In this document: positions 58,636 through 64,000 of the stretch, in pieces
Position numbering within the stretch: position 1 is the stretch's first letter
Layout of the letters: each line of letters opens with the position of its first letter
Assembly (NCBI GenBank): GCA_965242575.1
Contig: OZ251461.1
Coordinates: 1,302,001-1,366,000, forward strand
Direction: 5' to 3'
DNA: 64,000 nucleotides
Origin: JANQOH01 sp965242575
GTDB lineage: Bacteria; Pseudomonadota; Alphaproteobacteria; UBA7887
Program-made: the position numbers and the translations under genes
Notes under the pieces: generated by a model
Database searches by the model: none
Seen by the model: the letters and a program-made list of their open reading frames with translations, nothing else
What the model was told of the DNA's origin: nothing

Positions 58636-60147
58636 ATGTCGACGTGGCTCAGCGAACGCGAGCGGCGACTCGTGGACGGCGCGGAGAATCTCGAATTCGA
58701 TTCCCCGGTGCCGACGCAGATCGTCTCCAACGGCGAATACCTGCCGCCGAAGCAGTCGGCCAAACAGCAGCAGGTCGAGGCGCGGATCAAGGAGCTCGCC
58801 GAGGAGAACGCGAAGTATCTCGGCCTGTCCCGGCGCCAGTTCCTGCAAACCAGCTGCGGCATGGCCACCGCCTTCCTGGCGATGAAGGAGGTGTACGGCA
58901 CCGACGCGTTCCGCGTCAGCGCGGCCGAGGCCCGCGACCCCGAGATGATGCTGGAGCGCGCCAACGCGCTGTCCGGCCAGTTCATCTTCGACGACCAGAC
59001 CCACTTCCTGCGCGACGACTTCGCGCACGAGGCGATCCTCGGCCTCGGCGAGTTCGCCGCCGAGCACTGGAACCCGAAGCTCAAGGAGGAGGGCGTCACC
59101 CTCGAACGCTACAAGTTCGAGAACTACATCCGCGAGCTGTGGTACAACAGCGACACCAAGATGTCGCTGCTCAGCGGCGCGCCCTTCGACGACCCGACCT
59201 GGTGGCTGCTGTCCAACGACCAGATCGTGCGCGCCCGCGACATGATCAACGACTTCTCCGGGTCGCAGCGGATGCTCGGCCACTCGGTCATCACCCCCGG
59301 CCAGCCCGGCTGGATGGAGGAGGCCGAGCGCGCCGTCGCCGAACTCAAGCCGAATTCGTGGAAGTCCTACACGATCGGCGACCCGCTCGCGCCGTCGAAG
59401 TACCCGTGGCGGCTCGACGACGAGGAGCTGATGTACCCCTTCTACGAGATGTCGTTGAAGGCGGGCATCAACACCATCTGCACCCACAAGGGCCTGCTGC
59501 CGCCGGACTACGAGCAGTCGTTCCGCGGCGTGTGGGAATACGCGACGGTGGACGACGTGGGCAAGGCCGCGCGCGACTGGCCGGAGATGAACTTCGTCAT
59601 CTACCACGCCGCGCTGCGCGCGTTCCTCGAACTGCCGGACCAGATGTGGGCCGAATACGAGGCGACCGGCGAGATGAAGTGGACGAGCGACCTCGTCCGC
59701 ATCCCCGACGAGTTCGGCGTGACCAACGTCTATGGCGAGCTCGGCACCACCTTCGCCAATTCGGCGGTGGCGCATCCGCGCTTCTCGGCGGCGTTCGTCG
59801 GCGAGCTGGTCAAGGGCCTCGGCGCCGACCACGTGGTCTGGGGCAGCGACACGGTGTGGTACGGCTCGCCGCAGTGGCAGATCGAGGCCATGCGCCGGCT
59901 CGAGGTGCCCGAGGACATGCAGGCGAAGTACAACCTGCCGTCGCTCGGCGGGCCGGACAGCCTGACCAAGCAGGCGATCTTCGGCCTCAACTCGGCGCGC
60001 ATCTACGGGCTGGACATGGACTCGGCGACGAACATGCCCAAGCTCCCCGACTTCTCGGAGGATCGGATCGGCCGGCTGGCCGCCGACTTCCGCGAGTCCG
60101 GCGAGGGTCCGAGCAACAAGCGCTACGGCTTCGTGCGCCGCGCCTAG
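58636..60147 (+). CDS. amidohydrolase family 2 protein with internal twin-arginine motif
   Basis: This 503-residue protein is preceded by GGGAGGA. The first 60 residues are hydrophilic. A Tat-like motif, SRRQFLQTSCGMATAFLAM, then lies at about residues 64-82, far from the N-terminus. The remainder is an amidohydrolase_2 barrel of the ACMSD type with probable metal ligands in DDQTHF, ICTHKGLLP, FVIYHAALRA and VVWGSDTVWYGS. It could catalyse decarboxylation or hydrolysis of an aromatic acid or ester. A metal site with QTH instead of HxH at the first strand is a variation. It is followed by a strong terminator and a small exported protein. Confidence 0.8.
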   Translation: MSTWLSERERRLVDGAENLEFDSPVPTQIVSNGEYLPPKQSAKQQQVEARIKELAEENAKYLGLSRRQFLQTSCGMATAFLAMKEVYGTDAFRVSAAEARDPEMMLERANALSGQFIFDDQTHFLRDDFAHEAILGLGEFAAEHWNPKLKEEGVTLERYKFENYIRELWYNSDTKMSLLSGAPFDDPTWWLLSNDQIVRARDMINDFSGSQRMLGHSVITPGQPGWMEEAERAVAELKPNSWKSYTIGDPLAPSKYPWRLDDEELMYPFYEMSLKAGINTICTHKGLLPPDYEQSFRGVWEYATVDDVGKAARDWPEMNFVIYHAALRAFLELPDQMWAEYEATGEMKWTSDLVRIPDEFGVTNVYGELGTTFANSAVAHPRFSAAFVGELVKGLGADHVVWGSDTVWYGSPQWQIEAMRRLEVPEDMQAKYNLPSLGGPDSLTKQAIFGLNSARIYGLDMDSATNMPKLPDFSEDRIGRLAADFRESGEGPSNKRYGFVRRA

Positions 60148-60162
60148 TCGGCGGCGGTCGAG

Positions 60163-60200
60163 GCGGCGCCGCCTCCGGGCGGCGCCGCTTTCCGCTTTTT
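60163..60200 (+). terminator. intrinsic terminator after amidohydrolase
   Basis: The perfect 11-base stem GCGGCGCCGCC / GGCGGCGCCGC with loop TCCG (60163..60188) is followed by TTTCCGCTTTTT. It lies between the amidohydrolase and the next gene, so the latter is either read through or has its own promoter. Confidence 0.75.
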
Positions 60201-60220
60201 CCGGAATCGAGGAGAACGCG

Positions 60221-60748
60221 ATGCGATTTGCGCGTCCCTTCGCCGCCGCGGCGCTCGCCGCGGCGATGGGCCTCGGCGCGGCCGGCGCCGGCGCCGAAAC
60301 GATGACCATCACCGCCGAAAAGGCGCGGTTCTATTTCGGCGGCCTCTACCCGCACTACTCCCTCTACCTGAAGGGCATCCCCGACGACCTCGAGGACGCC
60401 TGGGTGGACAAGGCGCATTACGCGGTGCTCGACGTCCACGGCGGCCCCGAGGAGGGGCAGAGCGTCGTCATGCTCCTCAAGGAGACGAGCGACGCCAGCC
60501 CGCAGCCCGAATGGTGCGTCACCGAGGGCGCCGGCGAGTTCGGCGGCCACGGCCCGACCTGCATCAACACCGACGCCCCGAAGTCGATGAACCAGCTCCG
60601 GTTCAAGGTCCGGGCGCAATACGCCGACGCGGCGGTGGAACTGCCGGCCGAGTTCCAGGACCGCGTGTGGGCCGAATACCCCGAACTGCCGGGACGGCGC
60701 GAGAGCGAGGTCTTCGGCCCCGTCGACCTGCACATCATCATGGAGTGA
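60221..60748 (+). CDS. small exported hypothetical protein
   Basis: This 175-residue protein has a good ribosome-binding site (GAGGAGAA) and a signal peptide (FAAAALAAAMGLGAAGAGA). The mature part starts ETMTITAEKARFYFGGLYPHYS and contains two Cys residues (PEWCVTEG and GPTCINTD) likely to form a disulphide, plus conserved-looking aromatic and acidic segments (VHGGPEEGQSVVMLL, DRVWAEYPELPG). I do not recognise the family. Its position directly after the Tat-type amidohydrolase suggests a related periplasmic role. Confidence 0.7.
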   Translation: MRFARPFAAAALAAAMGLGAAGAGAETMTITAEKARFYFGGLYPHYSLYLKGIPDDLEDAWVDKAHYAVLDVHGGPEEGQSVVMLLKETSDASPQPEWCVTEGAGEFGGHGPTCINTDAPKSMNQLRFKVRAQYADAAVELPAEFQDRVWAEYPELPGRRESEVFGPVDLHIIME

Positions 60749-60773
60749 CGGGCCCGCGCGGCTCCGCGTCCAC

Positions 60774-60806
60774 GGGCGCGGCGGCTCCGGCCGCCGCGCC
60801 CTTTTT
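60774..60806 (+). terminator. intrinsic terminator
   Basis: The perfect 11-base stem GGGCGCGGCGG / CCGCCGCGCCC with a six-base loop is followed directly by TTTTT. It ends transcription of the small exported protein gene and separates it from vapBC, which reads towards it. Confidence 0.85.
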
Positions 60807-60851
60807 CTCGGCCGCCGCGTCGGCGCCGGACCGCCGCCGCGGCTCCCGGCC

Positions 60852-61256
60852 CTATTGCCAGTCCTCGACCGCAAGATCGGGGACGCGCCGAAATTCGCCG
60901 ACGTTGTTCGTTACCAGAGTCGCGCCGAGAGCTCTCGCATGCGCCGCGATGAGCAGGTCGTTGCGGCCGATGGGCCGGCCGATTCGCTCCAGGGCGCTCC
61001 GGATCGCGCCGTAATGCCGGGCCGCCGGCTCCTCCAGAGGCAACACATCGATCGCCGCCAGCACGGCTTCCAACTGCTGCGTCAGCCGGGCGGAGCCGCG
61101 ACGCTCGGCACCGTACCGCAGCTCGGCCACGACAATTACACTGATCGCAAAACTGCCTTCCTCCAGCGCGGCAACCCGCCGTGCGAGAGCGCTTGCGGGC
61201 TGCCGGATCATGCGGGACACCGCATTGGTGTCCAGCATGTAACGCAGTCCGGCCAC
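60852..61256 (-). CDS. vapC: VapC-type PIN-domain ribonuclease toxin
   Basis: This 134-residue PIN protein has the acidic active-site residues in MLDTNAVS (Asp), VVAELRYG (Glu), GRNDLLIAAHA (Asp) and TNNVGEFRRV (the Asp is replaced by Glu in this last segment). VapC toxins cleave tRNA or rRNA. GTG at 61256 starts one base after the vapB stop; an ATG at 61238 gives the shorter MLDTNAV form. It forms an operon with vapB. Confidence 0.92.
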   Translation of the reverse strand: MAGLRYMLDTNAVSRMIRQPASALARRVAALEEGSFAISVIVVAELRYGAERRGSARLTQQLEAVLAAIDVLPLEEPAARHYGAIRSALERIGRPIGRNDLLIAAHARALGATLVTNNVGEFRRVPDLAVEDWQ

Positions 61257-61257
61257 G

Positions 61258-61500
61258 TCAGAAAATATCCTCCGGCTCGGTGGGCGGGTCCTCGATAATC
61301 GGGAATTCGTCATCCAGCGGGCCCAGGCCCGCCAGGACTTCGGCCAGTCTGGAAGGCCGCCGAACCGGCTCCAGAACCAGTCGGCGATCCTCTCGGTACA
61401 CGATCACCTCGTCCGCCTCCAATTCGAACTCGCGAGGGATCCGTACCGCCTGGTTGCGGCCGTTGCGAAACAGCCGCGCATGGCGCGCAGGGGTGGTCAT
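61258..61500 (-). CDS. vapB: VapB-type antitoxin, AbrB/SpoVT fold
   Basis: This 80-residue protein has an N-terminal swapped-hairpin DNA-binding domain (RHARLFRNGRNQAVRIPREF, then DEVIVYREDRRLVLEPV). The acidic C-terminus (EFPIIEDPPTEPEDIF) should neutralise VapC. AAGGAGGAG precedes the ATG. The strong promoter at 61530..61558 contains a palindrome that is a good candidate operator for autoregulation. Confidence 0.93.
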   Translation of the reverse strand: MTTPARHARLFRNGRNQAVRIPREFELEADEVIVYREDRRLVLEPVRRPSRLAEVLAGLGPLDDEFPIIEDPPTEPEDIF

Positions 61501-61519
61501 TTCTCGCTCCTCCTTGCAA

Positions 61520-61558
61520 GCCTATGCCGAGCATAGGCGCCCGGCCGCGGCCTGTCAA
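61520..61558 (-). promoter_or_regulatory. vapBC promoter with overlapping palindromic operator
   Basis: On the minus strand TTGACA (61553..61558) and TATGCT (61530..61535) are separated by 17 bases, 20 to 60 bases before vapB. The inverted repeat GCCTATG-CCGAG-CATAGGC (61520..61538) covers the -10 box, exactly where a VapBC complex would block RNA polymerase. Confidence 0.75.
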
Positions 61559-61766
61559 CCCACCCACGATGGCATGACGCAGGGCGCTTGCTCGTCCGAT
61601 GCGGCGAGCCGTAGCTTGGCCCTTGCGCGGGGCGGGCGCATCGCATATGCGGTTGGAGGAGAGGCAGGACGACGCGCGTCGGCTTGCTCGCGTTCGCGCG
61701 CCCGTCGGCGGGTGAAGTCCGTCCCTTTCCCGCCCATTCCGCGGGCGGCGGCATGGAGGCGAGAAC

Positions 61767-62021
61767 ATGACTGCGCGGGATCGGCTGCACGGGTTGGTCG
61801 ACCGGCTGCCGGAACGCGAGCTGGGAACGGCGGAGCGCGTGCTCGCCGGATTATCGGCGTTGTCGCTTCCCGACCCTGTCACGGCGGCGTTGGCCGCGGC
61901 CCCTGAGGACGACGAGCCGGTGACGGACCGCGAGGCGGAATTGATCGAAGAAGGCGAGCGCGATCTGCGAAGCGGGCGAACCTGGACGGCCGGCGAGGTG
62001 CGTGCGCGCTTCGGGCTGTGA
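61767..62021 (+). CDS. antitoxin-like small acidic protein
   Basis: This 84-residue protein is preceded by GGAGG. A helical N-terminus (RDRLHGLVDRLPERELGTAERVL, in two parts) is followed by DPVTAALAAAPEDDEPVTDREAE and the end TAGEVRARFGL. This DPV...PEDDEP...EEV pattern is common in small antitoxins encoded before RelE/ParE-type toxins. The next frame begins as GTG over its stop (GTGA) but is only 15 codons long, so the toxin has been lost. Confidence 0.65.
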   Translation: MTARDRLHGLVDRLPERELGTAERVLAGLSALSLPDPVTAALAAAPEDDEPVTDREAELIEEGERDLRSGRTWTAGEVRARFGL

Positions 62022-62065
62022 TCGTCCGCGCGTTCGAGCGGGAGGCCAAGAAGAGCGGCGTGTAA
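62018..62065 (+). pseudogene. 15-residue stub of a RelE/HigB-type toxin
   Basis: GTG at 62018 overlaps the antitoxin-like stop. The frame reads VIVRAFEREAKKSGV and meets TAA at 62063. The text resembles the first helix of RelE/HigB-type toxins. The sequence turns sharply AT-rich at 62064, where foreign DNA carrying the GIY-YIG gene begins. Confidence 0.45.
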
Positions 62066-62083
62066 AAATATAAATTTGATGTT

Positions 62084-62461
62084 TCATTCGTTGAATTTCG
62101 GGTTCCCGGCAAATATCAATGCTTTCTCCAACAACATTCGGTACTCCTCAGAGTCCGGATCCAATTCCAAGTATTTGACATATGTCACGTCATCATACCA
62201 ATTCTTTTTGTTACTCTTATGAGATCCTCCTGTATCGCTGATGAAGCGCTTTTTGATCGACCTTCCAGTCTCCCCAACATATAATAGACTTCCGTCACTA
62301 CCGTATGCGGCATATACGTAAGAGCCTTTTGCCGACAGCGGATTCTCCGCTTTCCTACCGTCTGCCTGTTCAATACAAGCTATCGTCGTGCAGTCGGCAG
62401 ATTTTTCGAACTCACACAAAACGGCTTGAGAAAATTCGGCGGCTTTGTCAAGGATTTTCAT
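62084..62461 (-). CDS. GIY-YIG domain protein, AT-rich
   Basis: This 125-residue protein has a C-terminal GIY-YIG fold: SYVYAAYGSDGSLLYVGET (the GIY and YIG strands as YVY and YVG), RSIKKRFISD with the conserved Arg, and LEKALIFAGNPKFNE with the metal-binding Glu and the final Asn-Pro. The N-terminal 40 residues contain CEFEKSADCTTIAC. ATG at 62461 is preceded by GAGG; a TTG at 62485 is in frame. The base composition is far lower in GC than the surroundings, so it is recently acquired. It may be a homing-type or defence nuclease. Confidence 0.75.
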   Translation of the reverse strand: MKILDKAAEFSQAVLCEFEKSADCTTIACIEQADGRKAENPLSAKGSYVYAAYGSDGSLLYVGETGRSIKKRFISDTGGSHKSNKKNWYDDVTYVKYLELDPDSEEYRMLLEKALIFAGNPKFNE

Positions 62462-62662
62462 GGCTATCTGCCTCTTCGATCCCAAGTGCGTGTTGGAGGA
62501 GCGATCCAGAACCAGCTACGGCAATAGCGCGTTCCGAAGGGCGCCACTCGCACAGGTGCGGGCAGCAAGCCTCACGATTCCATCGCCTCATACCACAGTC
62601 TCGGTCTGCTGTCAACCATGCGTCGATGACCATGCGCGTGCTCGTTGACGCCCGCGTCCCAA

Positions 62663-62823
62663 CCCAAATGTCTCGGACGCCTCTGGTTTGAGGGGCGCTG
62701 GGTGATGCCTGCGAGGATTTTCTGGTTTGCGTGGCCGCCGCCGTTTTCGAGGCGTGTCGGAGCGCCCGTCGGCTGGCGACGAGTGGTTCGGCTTGGCGAT
62801 GTCTCCGTTATTGAAGGGAGCGT
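62663..62823 (-). mobile_element. remnant tail of an IS1380-type element
   Basis: About 160 bases match the complement of 33740..33894, the non-coding tail of the intact IS1380-family element. Shared blocks include GCCGCCGTTTTCGAGGCG, TCGGAGCGCCCGTCGGCTGG and GGCGATGTCTCCGTT. The outer terminus is diverged (AAATGTCTCGGACG). No transposase follows, so only this end survives. Confidence 0.75.
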
Positions 62824-63224
62824 AGCATTCGCCCGCAACCGCCCGGAATGCCTAGGTTTTCTCGCCTCGGGGAGAATCCCACTATCCAACTTTCAATCCG
62901 CGCGGAAACCGCGCCAGACGGAGCGCGGCGGTTTCGTTCCGGCATGCTCGGCGAGAAAATCCGAGGGGCACGGCGCGGAATCCGTTATCCGTCAATCCGC
63001 CCCGATTCGCCGAATGATTCGGGGCGCGGAGGGAGGGGCGCGGCGGATACGGGGCGCTGTGGGCGCGTTTGGGGCGCGGGCCGGGCCGGCGCGCTGCGCG
63101 CTAGGGCGGAGAGCGTTCGGAGAGCGTGTGGGCGGATTTCGGGGCGCGTGCTCGGCGCGCGCGCCAGACGGCGAATCGGGGCGCGTGCTCGTCGGGGCGC
63201 GAATCGATGGCGCGCGGAGGGGCG
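62824..63224. other. GC-rich non-coding stretch with GGGGCGCG motifs
   Basis: There is no supportable gene. The motif GGGGCGCG recurs about ten times between 63020 and 63220, and GCGCCAGACGGCGAAT near 63163 is an imperfect copy of the arm at 63225. Open frames here are compositional artefacts of a repeat-rich sequence. Confidence 0.5.
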
Positions 63225-63304
63225 CGCCAGCACGGCGAATTGGAGAGCTTGACTCCGCCCGCGCGCCATCCTATGTGGGGAGTGGAGTGTTCGCCGTGCT
63301 GGCG
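63225..63304. repeat. 15-bp perfect inverted repeats enclosing a promoter
   Basis: CGCCAGCACGGCGAA (63225..63239) and its exact complement TTCGCCGTGCTGGCG (63290..63304) flank 50 bases. The enclosed segment contains the -35/-10 pair at 63249..63277. The layout matches an invertible promoter, but could also be an operator pair or an mRNA hairpin. Confidence 0.6.
63249..63277 (+). promoter_or_regulatory. promoter upstream of the 69-residue protein
   Basis: TTGACT (63249..63254) and TATGTG (63272..63277) are spaced by 17 bases. The predicted start lies near 63284, about 70 bases before the ATG at 63353. Both boxes are inside the inverted-repeat-flanked segment. Confidence 0.6.
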
Positions 63305-63352
63305 AACGCGCGCCGTGCTGTGGGATTCCCCGCCGGCGCATGGGAGAAATAA

Positions 63353-63562
63353 ATGCCCAGGATTTATCTGGAATCCGCGAAGATCGCGGATACGCACGAA
63401 ATGGTGCAGTCCCTGCACTCCCGCCTCGACGCGGGCGATTTCGCCAAGGCCGGACTCGGCGCGGGCGCCCTCGCCATCGGCGGGGTTCCGTTCCTTCCGG
63501 CCCTCGCTATCGGCGTGGGCGGTGCCATCGTCGGCGCCGTGCTCTGGAGCCTCTTCGACTAA
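63353..63562 (+). CDS. 69-residue protein with glycine-rich membrane segment
   Basis: GGGAGAAATAA precedes the ATG. The first 33 residues are amphipathic (MPRIYLESAKIADTHEMVQ, then SLHSRLDAGDFAKAG). The rest is a glycine/alanine-rich hydrophobic region (LGAGALAIGGVPF, then LPALAIGVGGAIVGAVLW) with GxxxG spacing, ending SLFD. It looks like a glycine-zipper membrane peptide such as a small toxin, holin or bacteriocin-like product. I do not recognise the family. Promoter, ribosome site and downstream terminator all support it as a real single-gene unit. Confidence 0.65.
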   Translation: MPRIYLESAKIADTHEMVQSLHSRLDAGDFAKAGLGAGALAIGGVPFLPALAIGVGGAIVGAVLWSLFD

Positions 63563-63693
63563 CACGGAGAGCTTCCAGAAAGTTACGAACTGACACGCTG
63601 TTGAAAGAAACTGTGGCCAAAGAAGCAAACCGCTAATTTGCGCGCGCAATTGAAACGCGCGCGCAATTGGACAGAGTAGCAATCGAACGAAGG

Positions 63694-63723
63694 GGGCGCG
63701 GTCTTCGCGGATCGCGCCCTTTT
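63694..63723 (+). terminator. intrinsic terminator
   Basis: The stem GGGCGCG / CGCGCCC with further pairing around an inner TTCG-containing loop is followed by TTTT. It lies 130 bases after the 69-residue protein gene and is the first terminator-like structure downstream of it. Confidence 0.7.
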
Positions 63724-63814
63724 CATGCTCGGATAGCGCGCGCGCATACGGCCGCACGCGGGGCGCAGCATGGCTTCGGGGCGAGTGGAAGGCGCGCGTG
63801 TGGCGAAATTTGCG

Positions 63815-63832
63815 GCGGTATGGCCATACCGC
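63815..63832. repeat. 18-base perfect palindrome
   Basis: GCGGTATGGCCATACCGC reads the same on both strands. It has no gene context and may be a protein-binding site or recombination remnant. Confidence 0.5.
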
Positions 63833-63918
63833 GCGGCCCACTCGGATTCCATGCGCCCCACACGGGCCGATTTGACGGCGCGCCGGGCCGCGTCGATAGC
63901 GGCGGTATCGCGGGCTTC

Positions 63919-64000
63919 TAGTGTCCTGAGTCTAAAGTTCGCTGCATAATGTGCGGTCGACGCGGTGACAGAAGCGTTTGACGGATGCGAGGATATCGTC
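63919..64000 (-). mobile_element. end of an IS630-like element, cut by the window edge
   Basis: A TA dinucleotide followed by GTGTCCTGAGTCTAAAG at 63919 looks like an IS630/Tc1-type terminus. Directly inside it, a minus-strand frame (63932..64000, stop TAG) reads DDILASVKRFCHRVD and ends RTLCSEL, resembling the C-terminus of IS630-family transposases. The rest lies beyond the window. Confidence 0.55.

Larger units (their letters stand above)
63563..63931. other. non-coding region with terminator and palindromes
   Basis: There is no gene here. It contains two copies of GCGCGCGCAATTG 17 bases apart (63640..63652 and 63657..63669), the terminator at 63694..63723, an 18-base perfect palindrome at 63815..63832, and the edge of an IS630-like element at about 63919. 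Confidence 0.5.

Noticed and set aside
62848..63352. Several 100-230-codon frames in the GGGGCGCG-rich stretch
   Set aside because: The translations are Arg/Ala/Gly low-complexity text created by repeats, with no start signals and overlapping frames on both strands.

Overview
The window is a very GC-rich chromosomal segment of an alphaproteobacterium, most likely Rhodospirillales-like. This is inferred from gene order and protein type, not from a database search. The main markers are the rlmB / tRNA-Tyr / tRNA-Gly / tuf / tRNA-Trp / secE / nusG / rplKAJL / rpoB block, an acetolactate synthase with the Ala-Gly-Glu-Ala form of the ThDP motif, the miaA-ilvB neighbourhood and a long B12-dependent NrdJ. 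Many adjacent genes overlap by 4 bases (ATGA, GTGA or TTGA), so translational coupling is common.

Layout. 1-8.2 kb (minus): transcription and translation block ending in a 3'-incomplete rpoB that carries a roughly 70-residue insertion. 8.2-15.2 kb: rlmB with an overlapping tRNA-Thr, tsaB, a DdpX dipeptidase, a RutE-like nitroreductase, then rplU-rpmA-obg-proB-proA. 15.2-17.7 kb: an accessory patch with a decayed acyl-CoA ligase, an IS1380-type end, an intact IS5-family element and a chimeric AT-rich/GC-rich gene. 17.9-28.3 kb: housekeeping genes tlyA-ispA-xseB-ilvB-miaA (minus) and cysS-trmJ-rpsD (plus), tRNA-Pro, an AsmA protein and a CAU tRNA. 28.4-32.1 kb: an exported ankyrin-repeat protein, a DyP peroxidase and an MFS carrier. 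32.2-34.7 kb: an intact IS1380-family element that cuts off an AlbA_2-domain gene, itself frameshifted.

35.1-48.3 kb: nrdJ; a minus-strand run DUF3179 - glycerate kinase - pyruvate kinase - cytosine DNA methyltransferase - Vsr; and a peptide ABC importer with binding protein and two ATPases but no permeases. 48.3-51.2 kb: DNA-modification and defence leftovers: a D12-class adenine methylase, a 5'-truncated DUF4276 gene, a 188-bp MITE-like element and a 3'-truncated AlbA_2/HATPase gene. 51.3-58.4 kb: dprA-topA-rnr-MFS. 58.6-60.8 kb: an amidohydrolase and a small exported protein, each followed by a strong intrinsic terminator. 60.8-64.0 kb: accessory DNA with vapBC, an antitoxin-like gene with a 15-residue toxin stub, an AT-rich GIY-YIG gene, a second IS1380-type tail, a promoter enclosed by 15-bp inverted repeats upstream of a 69-residue hydrophobic protein, and an IS630-like transposase end at the window edge.

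The most unusual observations are the RpoB insertion, the Dcm-Vsr pair translationally coupled to a glycolytic pair, the possible invertible promoter at 63.2-63.3 kb, the amidohydrolase with an internal twin-arginine motif and its exported neighbour, and the deletion scar that joins two truncated defence-type genes through a small terminal-inverted-repeat element.
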